Assembly (NCBI GenBank): GCA_038150465.1
Contig: JAYOTP010000008.1
Location: forward strand, 15,618-79,617
Length of the DNA: 64,000 nucleotides
Origin: RFXV01 sp038150465
Lineage (GTDB): Bacteria > Bacteroidota > Bacteroidia > Flavobacteriales > Schleiferiaceae
Direction: 5' to 3'
Of the stretch, positions 17,452 to 25,275 are shown piece after piece. Numbering within the stretch: the stretch's first letter is position 1; the number at the start of each line of letters is the position of its first letter. A program made the translations under genes and the position numbers. The notes under the pieces are model-generated. The model made no database searches, was not told the origin of the DNA, and saw nothing but the letters and a program-made list of their open reading frames with translations.

Positions 17452-18704
17452 CCGAGATCGTATTGCTTGATCTTGCGATACAAGGTACGTTCTGAAATCC
17501 CGAGTTCCTCAGCCGCCTTTTTGCGCTTGCCTTTTCCCGTATGCCGCTCCAGGGCCTTTTTGATCATCTCCAGTTCCTTGTCCTGAAGGGAAAGGCTTTC
17601 GTCTTCCGGGGTGGCCTCAATATCGAGTGTGTAGGTTTCTTCATGCAGTTCAGGCTCGCTCTCGGAGGCCGTTTCCGGGATGAGCCTTGCGGGTTCTGTG
17701 GTCACCGGGCGGTCCTCGTATACCTTGGTGATGAGGCTTGCATTTTCCTGTTCGAAATCCTTGCTGACTCCGGATTGCATGACCTTGCGCGTCAGGTCTT
17801 TCAGGTCATTGAGGTCGTTGCGCATGTCGAAAAGGATCTTGTAGAGGATCTCCCGTTCTGTAGCGAAATCGCTCTCTGCTTTATCGCTTTTCCCCGGATG
17901 CGCCATGGGCAGGTCCCGGTTTCCCATATCGGGCAGATAGCCGATCAGGCTGACTCTGTCCAATTGTTTGTCGCTTTCGACCACGCTGAGCTGTTCGGCC
18001 AGATTTCTCAGCTGGCGAATGTTTCCCGGCCATCTGTAGCGCTGCAAGAGTTCTACGGCATCTGCTTCGAGTCGAATGGGCGGACGGTTGTAGCGCTCAG
18101 AGAAGTCGGCTGCGAATTTCCGGAAGATCAAATGGATGTCTCCAGCCCGCTCCCTCAAGGGTGGCAGGGCGATCTCCACAGTATTGAGTCGGTAGTAAAG
18201 GTCTTCCCGGAATTTATTTCCCCGAATGGCATGTTGCATCTCTAGATTCGTGGCGGCCACGATCCGGACATCGGTCTTTTGGATCCGGCTGCTTCCCACT
18301 TTGATGAATTCACCTGTTTCGAGCACTCTGAGCAGGCGAACCTGTGTGGACAGAGGCAATTCGCCTACTTCATCCAGAAAGATGGTTCCACCGTCTGCCT
18401 CTTCGAAGTAGCCCTTGCGGGTTCCCGTGGCCCCGGTGAAAGAGCCTTTTTCATGTCCGAAGAGTTCGGAATCGATCGTTCCTTCTGGAATGGCTCCGCA
18501 ATTCACGGCGATGAACGGACGGTGCTTGCGATGCGACAAGCTGTGAATGATCCGCGGGACACTTTCTTTACCCACACCGCTCTCTCCCGTGACCAACACA
18601 CTGATGTCCGTGGGAGCGACTTGCATGGCCTTTTCGATGGCCCTGTTGAGTTGAGGGGCATTACCAATGATGCCGAAGCGCTGTTTGATGTTCTGTAATG
18701 TCAT
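17448..18704 (-). CDS. sigma-54-dependent activator without receiver domain
   Basis: An AAA+ enhancer-binding protein of 418 residues. Walker A is GESGVGKE (40-47), the sigma-54 contact loop GSFTGA is at 87-92, Walker B TIFLDE at 107-112, and a Fis-type helix-turn-helix (KAAEELGISERTLYRKIKQ) ends the protein. About 14 residues precede the AAA+ domain, so there is no receiver, GAF or PAS input; an acidic linker of about 120 residues joins ATPase and DNA-binding domains. The contact loop has Ser in place of the usual Ala (GAFTGA). How it is controlled cannot be seen. It overlaps both neighbours by 4 bases. Confidence 0.93.
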   Translation of the reverse strand: MTLQNIKQRFGIIGNAPQLNRAIEKAMQVAPTDISVLVTGESGVGKESVPRIIHSLSHRKHRPFIAVNCGAIPEGTIDSELFGHEKGSFTGATGTRKGYFEEADGGTIFLDEVGELPLSTQVRLLRVLETGEFIKVGSSRIQKTDVRIVAATNLEMQHAIRGNKFREDLYYRLNTVEIALPPLRERAGDIHLIFRKFAADFSERYNRPPIRLEADAVELLQRYRWPGNIRQLRNLAEQLSVVESDKQLDRVSLIGYLPDMGNRDLPMAHPGKSDKAESDFATEREILYKILFDMRNDLNDLKDLTRKVMQSGVSKDFEQENASLITKVYEDRPVTTEPARLIPETASESEPELHEETYTLDIEATPEDESLSLQDKELEMIKKALERHTGKGKRKKAAEELGISERTLYRKIKQYDLG

Positions 18705-19105
18705 GGGAGGGGGTAACTCAATTCCAATGCTTTGTCTTGATGGATCCGGCTGCCCGTCATCCAGTTGATGACAAAACTCCGGGTCGCCTTGATCTCCAGT
18801 CGCGCCGCCTCGGGAAGCGCCTTGCGGAAGCGAATGGATTTTTTATCTCCTTTCCATAAACCATTCCATATTTCCTTTCCTGCCGAATCGAACACACGGA
18901 TCTCAAAAGCGGTGAATACATTCTCCACGCACCTGTTTTCCGTCTTGTTGCCGATGCACAGTTCGAGTGTTCCCCGGTTGCGCACGGATTGGCTGAGCAC
19001 CACCCATTCAAGATCATTGTCCACCCATCGGTCGCCCACTTTGGTCTGGGCAGACAGGGCGAGGCTGCTTGTGCAGGCGAATAGGATGTATAGCCATTTC
19101 TTCAC
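18701..19105 (-). CDS. small secreted protein in miaB operon
   Basis: The 134-residue product has a clear signal peptide (MKKWLYILFACTSSLALSA, cut before QTKVG) and a mature beta-rich domain of about 115 residues with two cysteines (in ELCIGN and NRCVEN). No family is recognised. It overlaps miaB upstream and the sigma-54 activator gene downstream by 4 bases each, so it is an integral member of the operon. A periplasmic or surface location is likely. Confidence 0.7.
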   Translation of the reverse strand: MKKWLYILFACTSSLALSAQTKVGDRWVDNDLEWVVLSQSVRNRGTLELCIGNKTENRCVENVFTAFEIRVFDSAGKEIWNGLWKGDKKSIRFRKALPEAARLEIKATRSFVINWMTGSRIHQDKALELSYPLP

Positions 19106-20556
19106 GAGCCGATCTTTTCTCCCAACAGAGTTGCTGCGGTACAGCCGTCCACCCGAACCTGCACTATGTCCCCAGGGCGTTCTCCATTTTTCGGAAAGAC
19201 AACGACCGTGTTCTGCGGGTTCCTTCCGAACCAGTGCTCTTCCGACCTCTTTGAAGAACCTTCGATAAGGACCTCCTGCACCTTGCCTATCTGTTCTTTG
19301 TTTCGCTCCAGGGAATGCTTCTGTTGCATGTCGATGATCTCATTGAGCCTTCTCTTCTTGACCTCGAGCGGGATATCATCCGTCTTGTTGCGGGCGGCAT
19401 AGGTGTTGGGCCGTTCCGAATAAAAGAACATGAAGCCAAAATGATAGCGCACATATTCCATGAGGCTCAGCGTTTCCTTGTGCTCGTCTTCGGTTTCTGT
19501 CGGGAAGCCCGCGATCATGTCCTGGCTCAACCCGCAATCCGGGATGATCCGGCGGATGCGATCGATCAGTGCGATGTATTCTTCGCGGTCGTGTCCACGG
19601 TTCATTTCCTTCAGGATGCGGGAACTTCCGGACTGAACGGGGAGGTGAATGTAGTTGCAGATGTTCTTGTGCCGAGCGATGGCGTGAAGAACGGAATCGC
19701 TCATGTCCTGAGGGTTGCTCGTTGAAAAGCGGATGCGCATTTCGGGAACAGCAAGTGCCACACGTTCGAGCAATTGCGCAAAATCCACAGCCGTTGCCTT
19801 GGCCGCTTCACTGGCCTTCGCGAAATCCTTTTTAGGTCCTCCTCCGTACCAGAGGAAGCTGTCTACATTCTGGCCCAGCAAAGTGATCTCTTTGTAACCC
19901 GCAGCCCAGAGGTCCTGAGCCTCCTGAACGATCGTTTCGGGCTTACGGCTTCGCTCTCTGCCCCGGGTGAAGGGCACCACGCAGAAGGTGCACATATTGT
20001 CGCAGCCCCGGGTGATCGAAATGAAGGCCGTAACGCCGTTCCCACCCAAACGAACCGGCTGGACGTCGCCGTATGTCTCTTCTTTTGAGAGGAGCACATT
20101 CACTGCTTTCTGACCGCCTCCGATCTCTTCCAGGAGTTGGGGCAGTTCCCTGTACGCATCGGGGCCCACAACCAGATCGACCAGTTTCTCTTCATCGAGC
20201 AACTGATCCTTGAGCCGTTCAGCCATGCAGCCGAGAACGCCGACCGTGAGTTCAGGTTTCTTGTCCTTTACCTGGTTGAAGAACTGCAGCCTCTTTCGGA
20301 CCGTTTGTTCGGCTTTGTCGCGGATCGAACAGGTGTTGAGAAGCACCAGATCGGCTTCTTCCAGATCGCGGGTGGTCGCGTATCCGGCACCGGAAAGAAT
20401 TGAGGCAACGATCTCACTGTCACTGAAGTTCATCTGGCAGCCGTAGCTTTCGATGTACAGCCTCTTGTCCCCTTCCTGGGGTGCAGATCCCTTGCTCAAC
20501 ACTTCTCCCTGCCGCTCCTCAGCCAATGGCAATGACGATTTGTCCAACGTCTCCAT
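19102..20556 (-). CDS. miaB: tRNA-2-methylthio-N6-dimethylallyladenosine synthase MiaB
   Basis: A radical SAM methylthiotransferase that adds the 2-methylthio group to i6A37 of tRNAs reading UNN codons. The N-terminal UPF0004 domain holds its three cluster cysteines (SYGCQMN, LNTCSIRD, VLGCMAER), the radical SAM motif is GCDNMCTFC, and a C-terminal TRAM domain follows (GKVQEVLIEG to GDIVQVRVDG). Length of 484 residues is usual. It is the first gene of a six-gene minus-strand operon, divergent from topA, with a promoter and a palindrome just upstream. Confidence 0.95.
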   Translation of the reverse strand: METLDKSSLPLAEERQGEVLSKGSAPQEGDKRLYIESYGCQMNFSDSEIVASILSGAGYATTRDLEEADLVLLNTCSIRDKAEQTVRKRLQFFNQVKDKKPELTVGVLGCMAERLKDQLLDEEKLVDLVVGPDAYRELPQLLEEIGGGQKAVNVLLSKEETYGDVQPVRLGGNGVTAFISITRGCDNMCTFCVVPFTRGRERSRKPETIVQEAQDLWAAGYKEITLLGQNVDSFLWYGGGPKKDFAKASEAAKATAVDFAQLLERVALAVPEMRIRFSTSNPQDMSDSVLHAIARHKNICNYIHLPVQSGSSRILKEMNRGHDREEYIALIDRIRRIIPDCGLSQDMIAGFPTETEDEHKETLSLMEYVRYHFGFMFFYSERPNTYAARNKTDDIPLEVKKRRLNEIIDMQQKHSLERNKEQIGKVQEVLIEGSSKRSEEHWFGRNPQNTVVVFPKNGERPGDIVQVRVDGCTAATLLGEKIGS

Positions 20557-20559
20557 ATT

Positions 20560-20574
20560 ATTTCCTTAGGAAAT
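20560..20574. repeat. 15-bp palindrome at predicted miaB transcription start
   Basis: ATTTCC-TTA-GGAAAT is a perfect inverted repeat lying between the predicted miaB -7 box and its ATG. It would cover the transcription start, so it may be an operator or a leader hairpin. Confidence 0.45.
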
Positions 20575-20576
20575 GG

Positions 20577-20606
20577 CGAAATTACAACCTCTGCTTTTGC
20601 TGACAA
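20577..20606 (-). promoter_or_regulatory. predicted miaB operon promoter
   Basis: On the minus strand TTG (20604-20606) is followed after 19 bases by TAATTTCG (20577-20584), a one-base variant of TAnnTTTG. The box ends 20 bases before the miaB ATG, as for gdhA. Confidence 0.5.
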
Positions 20607-20634
20607 TTTGACAGATTACGCTTTACGGACAAAC

Positions 20635-20662
20635 TTGTTCGCCGCCTTTTGGGTTTAATTTG
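20635..20662 (+). promoter_or_regulatory. predicted topA promoter
   Basis: TTG (20635-20637), a 17-base spacer and TTAATTTG (20655-20662), one mismatch from TAnnTTTG. The predicted transcript starts near 20667, after any TTG-type upstream start and before ATG 20684, which favours the latter as the topA start. Confidence 0.4.
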
Positions 20663-20683
20663 CAGCCGAAATTTCTGCCTGTC

Positions 20684-22993
20684 ATGTCCAAAAACCTCGT
20701 CATTGTTGAGTCTCCTGCTAAGGCCAAGACCATTGCGTCCATCCTGGGAAAGGACTTCAAAGTTGAATCGAGTTATGGTCACATCCGCGATCTCGTCTCC
20801 AAGGGAATGGGGGTCGACATAGAGAACGGATTCGAACCGCAATATGAGGTGTCCAAGGAGAAAAAGGAGGTGGTCGCCAAGCTCAAAAAGTTGTGCAAGG
20901 ATGCGGATATTGTTTGGCTCGCATCGGATGAGGACCGCGAAGGAGAAGCCATCGCCTGGCACCTGGCCAAAGCGCTGAGCCTCGATCCTCTGCAGACCAA
21001 CCGCATCGTCTTCCACGAGATCACCAAGAATGCCATTTTGCGCGCCGTGGAGAATCCGAGAAGGATCGATCAGAATCTGGTGGATGCCCAACAGGCCAGG
21101 AGGGTCTTGGATCGTTTGGTCGGCTATGAGCTCAGCCCCGTATTGTGGAGAAAAGTGAAGCGCGGCCTTTCCGCAGGGCGTGTCCAGTCTGTGGCGGTAC
21201 GCCTGTTGGTGGAAAGAGAGCGCGAGATCACAGCCTTCACTCCAGAATCGGCCTTCCGAGTGGTCGCTTTGTTCGAGACTGAAGGCCGTTCCTTCAAAGC
21301 TGAACTGAACCACCGATTCAAAACCGAAGAAGAGGCAGCTGCCTTCCTCAACAAACTGAAAGGCGCAGACTCGAAAGTGGGCGATCTGGAGACCAAACCA
21401 GCTAAGAGAAGCCCGGCACCGCCATTCACCACGTCAACGCTCCAGCAGGAAGCGAGTCGTAAGCTTGGATTTTCGGTGGCCCAGACCATGCAGGTGGCAC
21501 AGAAACTCTACGAGGCGGGCCTGATCACCTACATGAGGACGGACAGTGTGAATCTTTCGGAGCAGGCCATACAAGCGGCTGAACAAGAGATCAGCAGTTT
21601 CTATGGATCGGAATTCAGCAAGAGCAGAAGGTTCAAGAGCAAAGCCAAAGGTGCACAGGAGGCCCATGAGGCCATCCGTCCATCTTACATGGAACGACAC
21701 AGCATCGAAGGGGATGCCCGGCAGGTCAGACTGTATGATCTTATTTGGAAGCGCACCATTGCCTCACAAATGAGCGATGCCGAGCTTGAGCGTACCACAG
21801 TTCACATTCCAGCACCAGATGCCGCCCAATTCGTGGCCAAGGGCGAAGTCATCAAATTCGAGGGATTCCTCAAGGTCTATCTGGAAGGCACAGATGATGA
21901 TGTGGACGCAGAGGAGAAAGGCGTTCTTCCGGCAATGCGTGTTGGGCAGTTGCTCGATCGCAAGGAAGTGGAGGCCACAGAACGATTCAGTCGTCCGCCT
22001 GCACGTTTCACCGAAGCGAGTCTGGTCAAAAAACTCGAGGAACTCGGCATTGGCCGTCCTTCCACCTATGCGCCAACGATCTCCACCATCATGCGAAGGG
22101 AGTACGCTGAAAAATCCGATCTGGAAGGGCAGCAGCGGAAATACCGACAGATCAAATTGGCATCGCAGCAGATCCAGGCCTTCGATCTGACTGAGACCAC
22201 AGGAGCGGACAAGGGCAAATTGATGCCGACCAATATCGGTATGGTGGTCAATGATTTCCTGGTGGAACACTTCAAAGAAGTCCTTGACTTCCAATTCACT
22301 GCCCGCATGGAATCGGACTTTGACGCCATTGCTTCCGGCAGCAGGGAGTGGAAGGAACTTCTCGATGTCTTCTACGGAGATTTCCATCCGATCATCGAGG
22401 AGGTGAAGGAGAAAGCTGGTTTTGCGAAAGGAGAACGCGAGTTGGGGACGGATCCCAAAACAGGCAAAAAAGTGTTTGCCAAGATCGCCCGCTACGGACC
22501 GGTGGTGCAGCTGGGAGAGACCGAATCAGAAGAGAAGCCTCGTTTTGCGAGCCTGCTGAAAGGACAGATGCTCGATTCGATCACACTGGAAGAAGCGCTT
22601 GAACTGTTCGCCCTTCCCAGAGAACTGGGCACTTACAAGGAACAGATCGTCAAGGCCGCCATCGGACGCTTTGGACCTTATGTACAGCATGGAAAGACCT
22701 ATGCTTCCTTGCGGGCCAATGAAGGTGATGATCCGCATACGGTCACCCTGGAGCGCGCTGCTGAGCTTCTGGAAGAAAAATGGGAAGCCGACAGGAATAA
22801 ATACATCGCAGTCTTTGAGGGCGACCCGACCATTGAGGTGTTGAATGGCCGCTATGGCCCGTACATCAGGTCTGGAAAGACCAATTATAAGATCCCCAAG
22901 GATGTCGATCCACACACCTTGGACCGGGCGGCATGCGAAGAGATCATGAAGAATCAGCCCAAGAAAAGAGCAACCAAGAAAAAGAAGAAATAA
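20684..22993 (+). CDS. topA: DNA topoisomerase I
   Basis: The type IA topoisomerase that relaxes negative supercoils. The Toprim domain shows VIVESPAKAKTI at the N-terminus with catalytic E9, and SDEDREGEAIAWH with D82/D84. The nucleophile is Y283 in LITYMRTDSVNLS. In place of C4 zinc fingers the C-terminal region has three glycine/aromatic repeats (ARYGPVVQ, GRFGPYVQHGKTYASL, GRYGPYIRSGKTNYKI) and a lysine tail. The chosen ATG gives MSKNLVIVESPAK, 769 residues; an in-frame TTG upstream lies inside the promoter. The next gene starts at the base after its stop. Confidence 0.95.
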   Translation: MSKNLVIVESPAKAKTIASILGKDFKVESSYGHIRDLVSKGMGVDIENGFEPQYEVSKEKKEVVAKLKKLCKDADIVWLASDEDREGEAIAWHLAKALSLDPLQTNRIVFHEITKNAILRAVENPRRIDQNLVDAQQARRVLDRLVGYELSPVLWRKVKRGLSAGRVQSVAVRLLVEREREITAFTPESAFRVVALFETEGRSFKAELNHRFKTEEEAAAFLNKLKGADSKVGDLETKPAKRSPAPPFTTSTLQQEASRKLGFSVAQTMQVAQKLYEAGLITYMRTDSVNLSEQAIQAAEQEISSFYGSEFSKSRRFKSKAKGAQEAHEAIRPSYMERHSIEGDARQVRLYDLIWKRTIASQMSDAELERTTVHIPAPDAAQFVAKGEVIKFEGFLKVYLEGTDDDVDAEEKGVLPAMRVGQLLDRKEVEATERFSRPPARFTEASLVKKLEELGIGRPSTYAPTISTIMRREYAEKSDLEGQQRKYRQIKLASQQIQAFDLTETTGADKGKLMPTNIGMVVNDFLVEHFKEVLDFQFTARMESDFDAIASGSREWKELLDVFYGDFHPIIEEVKEKAGFAKGERELGTDPKTGKKVFAKIARYGPVVQLGETESEEKPRFASLLKGQMLDSITLEEALELFALPRELGTYKEQIVKAAIGRFGPYVQHGKTYASLRANEGDDPHTVTLERAAELLEEKWEADRNKYIAVFEGDPTIEVLNGRYGPYIRSGKTNYKIPKDVDPHTLDRAACEEIMKNQPKKRATKKKKK

Positions 22994-24169
22994 GTGCTAG
23001 AAGAGATCCTTGCTCCTGTTCCGTCTTCCCTGATCGAGTCGTACAAGGAAGAGGGTTCCGATCGGATCGGCTCTTGGATCGAAGTCCACGATGAATTGGA
23101 GGGCATGCCCGATTGGGAAGAAGCCCACATATGCATCCTGGGTGTTTGTGAAGACCGCGGCCGAGTAGGAGATTCTCAGCAGGCACTGGCCATCGACAGC
23201 ATCCGTAGGGAACTCTACGACCTGTACCCCGGAGACTGGCCATTCCGCGTGGTGGATCTGGGCACCCTGTACGCCGGAGAACAAAGAGAAGATACCTATG
23301 CGGCCCTGAAGGAGATCCTCGTTGAGTTGTTCAAGTTCAAGCTTGTTCCGCTGGTCATCGGTGGCAGTCAGGATCTCACTTATGCCATGTACCGTGCGTA
23401 CGATCTGCCCGATCAGACCGTCAATATTGCGGCAGTGGACAGCCGTTTCGATCTGGGTCGTCAAACAGAGATGCCCCTGAATGAATTCAATTACCTCAGT
23501 CACATCATTCTGAAAAAGCCCTATCGGCTTTTCAATTTTGCGAGCTTGGGCTATCAGACCTGCTTTATTCATCAAGACGAAAAGGCATTGATGGAAAAAA
23601 TGCACTTCGACCTGATCCGATTGGGCAGCCTGCGCGCGGAGATGGCCTTGTGCGAGCCATATTTAAGAGACAGCGATCTGGTGAGCATGGATCTGAGTTC
23701 CGTCAGGGCAAGTGGAGGCATCGAGCTGGCACATCCTGGACCCAATGGCTTCTCGGAAGACGAGATCTGTTCGCTTTCGCGATACGCCGGCATCAGCGAT
23801 AAGGTCAGCAGTTTCGGTCTTTTTGGGATGGCCTGCAGCGAGGAGGGAAACAGGATAACGCCCATGTTGGCTGCACAGGTCCTGTGGTATTTTATGGAAG
23901 GGTATGCGGCCCGGACCGGAGAGCACCCGGCGTCCAAGATCCGTTCATTCAGTCGGTTTTCGGTTTTGATGAATGATGGCGAGCAGGAGTTGGTCTTCTA
24001 CAAGAGTCCTGTGAGTGGCCGGTGGTGGATGGAAGTGCCGGTGCAGGCTCGTCCAGACGGTCGTTCGGCCATGGAAGTCCTGGTTCCGTGTACGCAGGAG
24101 GACTACGACAGGGCCTGTGCGGATGAGATCCCCGAAAGGTGGTGGGGCGCATATCGCAAGGGATTGTGA
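22994..24169 (+). CDS. arginase-fold protein with degenerate metal site
   Basis: A 391-residue relative of the arginase/agmatinase/formimidoylglutamase superfamily, often labelled formimidoylglutamase in Bacteroidota. The family's three metal motifs are recognisable but altered: GGDHS appears as GGSQD (Q126 replaces the His), DAHxD as DSRFD (R151 replaces the His), and SxDxD as SMDLS (S235 replaces the second Asp). Three of six manganese ligands are therefore missing, and ordinary ureohydrolase activity is unlikely. The GTG start directly abuts the topA stop. The T9SS genes follow 124 bases later. I infer a non-catalytic or changed role, perhaps linked to gliding/secretion. Confidence 0.82.
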   Translation: MLEEILAPVPSSLIESYKEEGSDRIGSWIEVHDELEGMPDWEEAHICILGVCEDRGRVGDSQQALAIDSIRRELYDLYPGDWPFRVVDLGTLYAGEQREDTYAALKEILVELFKFKLVPLVIGGSQDLTYAMYRAYDLPDQTVNIAAVDSRFDLGRQTEMPLNEFNYLSHIILKKPYRLFNFASLGYQTCFIHQDEKALMEKMHFDLIRLGSLRAEMALCEPYLRDSDLVSMDLSSVRASGGIELAHPGPNGFSEDEICSLSRYAGISDKVSSFGLFGMACSEEGNRITPMLAAQVLWYFMEGYAARTGEHPASKIRSFSRFSVLMNDGEQELVFYKSPVSGRWWMEVPVQARPDGRSAMEVLVPCTQEDYDRACADEIPERWWGAYRKGL

Positions 24170-24245
24170 GTAATCGATTACAGGATTTTAACAGCGGGTT
24201 TTCAAGACCGCATCGTTGACAACCCATTCAAAAACCCATTTTACC

Positions 24246-24253
24246 TATCTTTA
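24246..24253 (+). promoter_or_regulatory. weak -7-like box before porP-gldKLMN
   Basis: TATCTTTA, one mismatch from TAnnTTTG, lies 40 bases before the porP-like ATG. The nearest TTG is 27 bases upstream, too far for a standard -33 element. No better candidate is visible in this 124-base gap. Confidence 0.2.
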
Positions 24254-24293
24254 GCCGCTTCAACTAAGCGCAGAAAACGAATTGAAAAGCCCC

Positions 24294-25241
24294 ATGAAGA
24301 GACTTTTCGTACTGACATTTCTGTTATTGTCCGTCGGGATGAACGCTCAGCAGGACCTGCAATTCACTCAGTTCGTGCAGAATAAGATGCTGTTCAACCC
24401 GGGCTTCACAGGCAACAGAGAAAGCATTTGTTTGGATGTATTGCACCGAAGCCAGTGGGTGGGTGTAGAAAATGCACCGACCACACAAAATTTCAATGTG
24501 AACCTCCCTGTGCGTTTCCTCCACGGAGGCATTGGGTTGGTCGTCACCAACGATCAGATCGGATTCTTCCAGGACATCACAGTTGGACTGGCCTATGGAT
24601 ACCAAAGAGAAGTAGGCAATGGCAAGTTGGGCATCGGCCTGATGGTGGACTTCAAGAACAAGGCATTGACTTCAGGAGAATGGCTGGCCCCTGATGGCAG
24701 TTCAGGCGGAACGGATGTTTCCATTGCAGCCAACCAGTCCACTGCCCTTACTCCGGACTTGAGTTTCGGCGTCTATTACGAGAACGAAAGATGGTGGGCA
24801 GGTCTCTCCAGCAGCCGCTTGATCGAGGGTGAATTCCAGTTGGGCAATCAGGTCGGCTCGAGCGCTGCCTTTCGAGGAAAGAGGCATTACTATCTGATGG
24901 GCGGATACAACTGGGCGATCCCCAATACGAACTGGGAACTGATGCCGGCTGTTCTGGCCAAATCTGACCTTTCTGCTCCTTTCACCGTTGATGTCAATGT
25001 GAATGCATTGTACAATAAGCGCATCTGGGGTGGCGTTAGTTACCGCACTCAGGATGCGATATCAGCCCAAGTCGGGGTGTACGTATTGCCTGCATTGAAG
25101 TTGGGATATTCATATGATCACACATTGTCGGACATCAGCGCACAGAGCGGAGGCAGCCACGAAGTCATGCTGGGCTACTGCTTCAAGATCGAACGACCCG
25201 AAAAGATCCCCGGTAGTTACAGGAATCCAAGATTCCTTTGA
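24294..25241 (+). CDS. PorP/SprF-family type IX secretion protein
   Basis: An outer membrane beta-barrel-like protein of 315 residues. A signal peptide (MKRLFVLTFLLLSVGMNA) precedes QQDLQFTQFVQNKMLFNPGFTG, the typical N-terminal motif of PorP/SprF proteins, and the chain ends in glycine- and aromatic-rich strands (HEVMLGYCFKI). Family members partner with secreted adhesins or with the GldK/PorK ring. ATG at 24294 is preferred over TTG at 24282 because it starts the signal peptide. It lies 34 bases upstream of gldK and probably heads a porP-gldK-gldL-gldM-gldN operon, an arrangement known from Porphyromonas and Flavobacterium. Confidence 0.9.
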   Translation: MKRLFVLTFLLLSVGMNAQQDLQFTQFVQNKMLFNPGFTGNRESICLDVLHRSQWVGVENAPTTQNFNVNLPVRFLHGGIGLVVTNDQIGFFQDITVGLAYGYQREVGNGKLGIGLMVDFKNKALTSGEWLAPDGSSGGTDVSIAANQSTALTPDLSFGVYYENERWWAGLSSSRLIEGEFQLGNQVGSSAAFRGKRHYYLMGGYNWAIPNTNWELMPAVLAKSDLSAPFTVDVNVNALYNKRIWGGVSYRTQDAISAQVGVYVLPALKLGYSYDHTLSDISAQSGGSHEVMLGYCFKIERPEKIPGSYRNPRFL

Positions 25242-25275
25242 CCACCGAATGAAAAGACTCCACTAAAACACGCAA

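Noticed and set aside
15284..20560. Sigma-54 (-24/-12) promoter for the operon that carries the activator
   Set aside because: By eye no TGGCAC-N5-TTGC-like site lies upstream of miaB; a standard Bacteroidota promoter fits better. A motif scan would be decisive.
22994..24169. Functional agmatinase or formimidoylglutamase
   Set aside because: Half of the metal ligands are substituted, so the enzymatic name is not supported.
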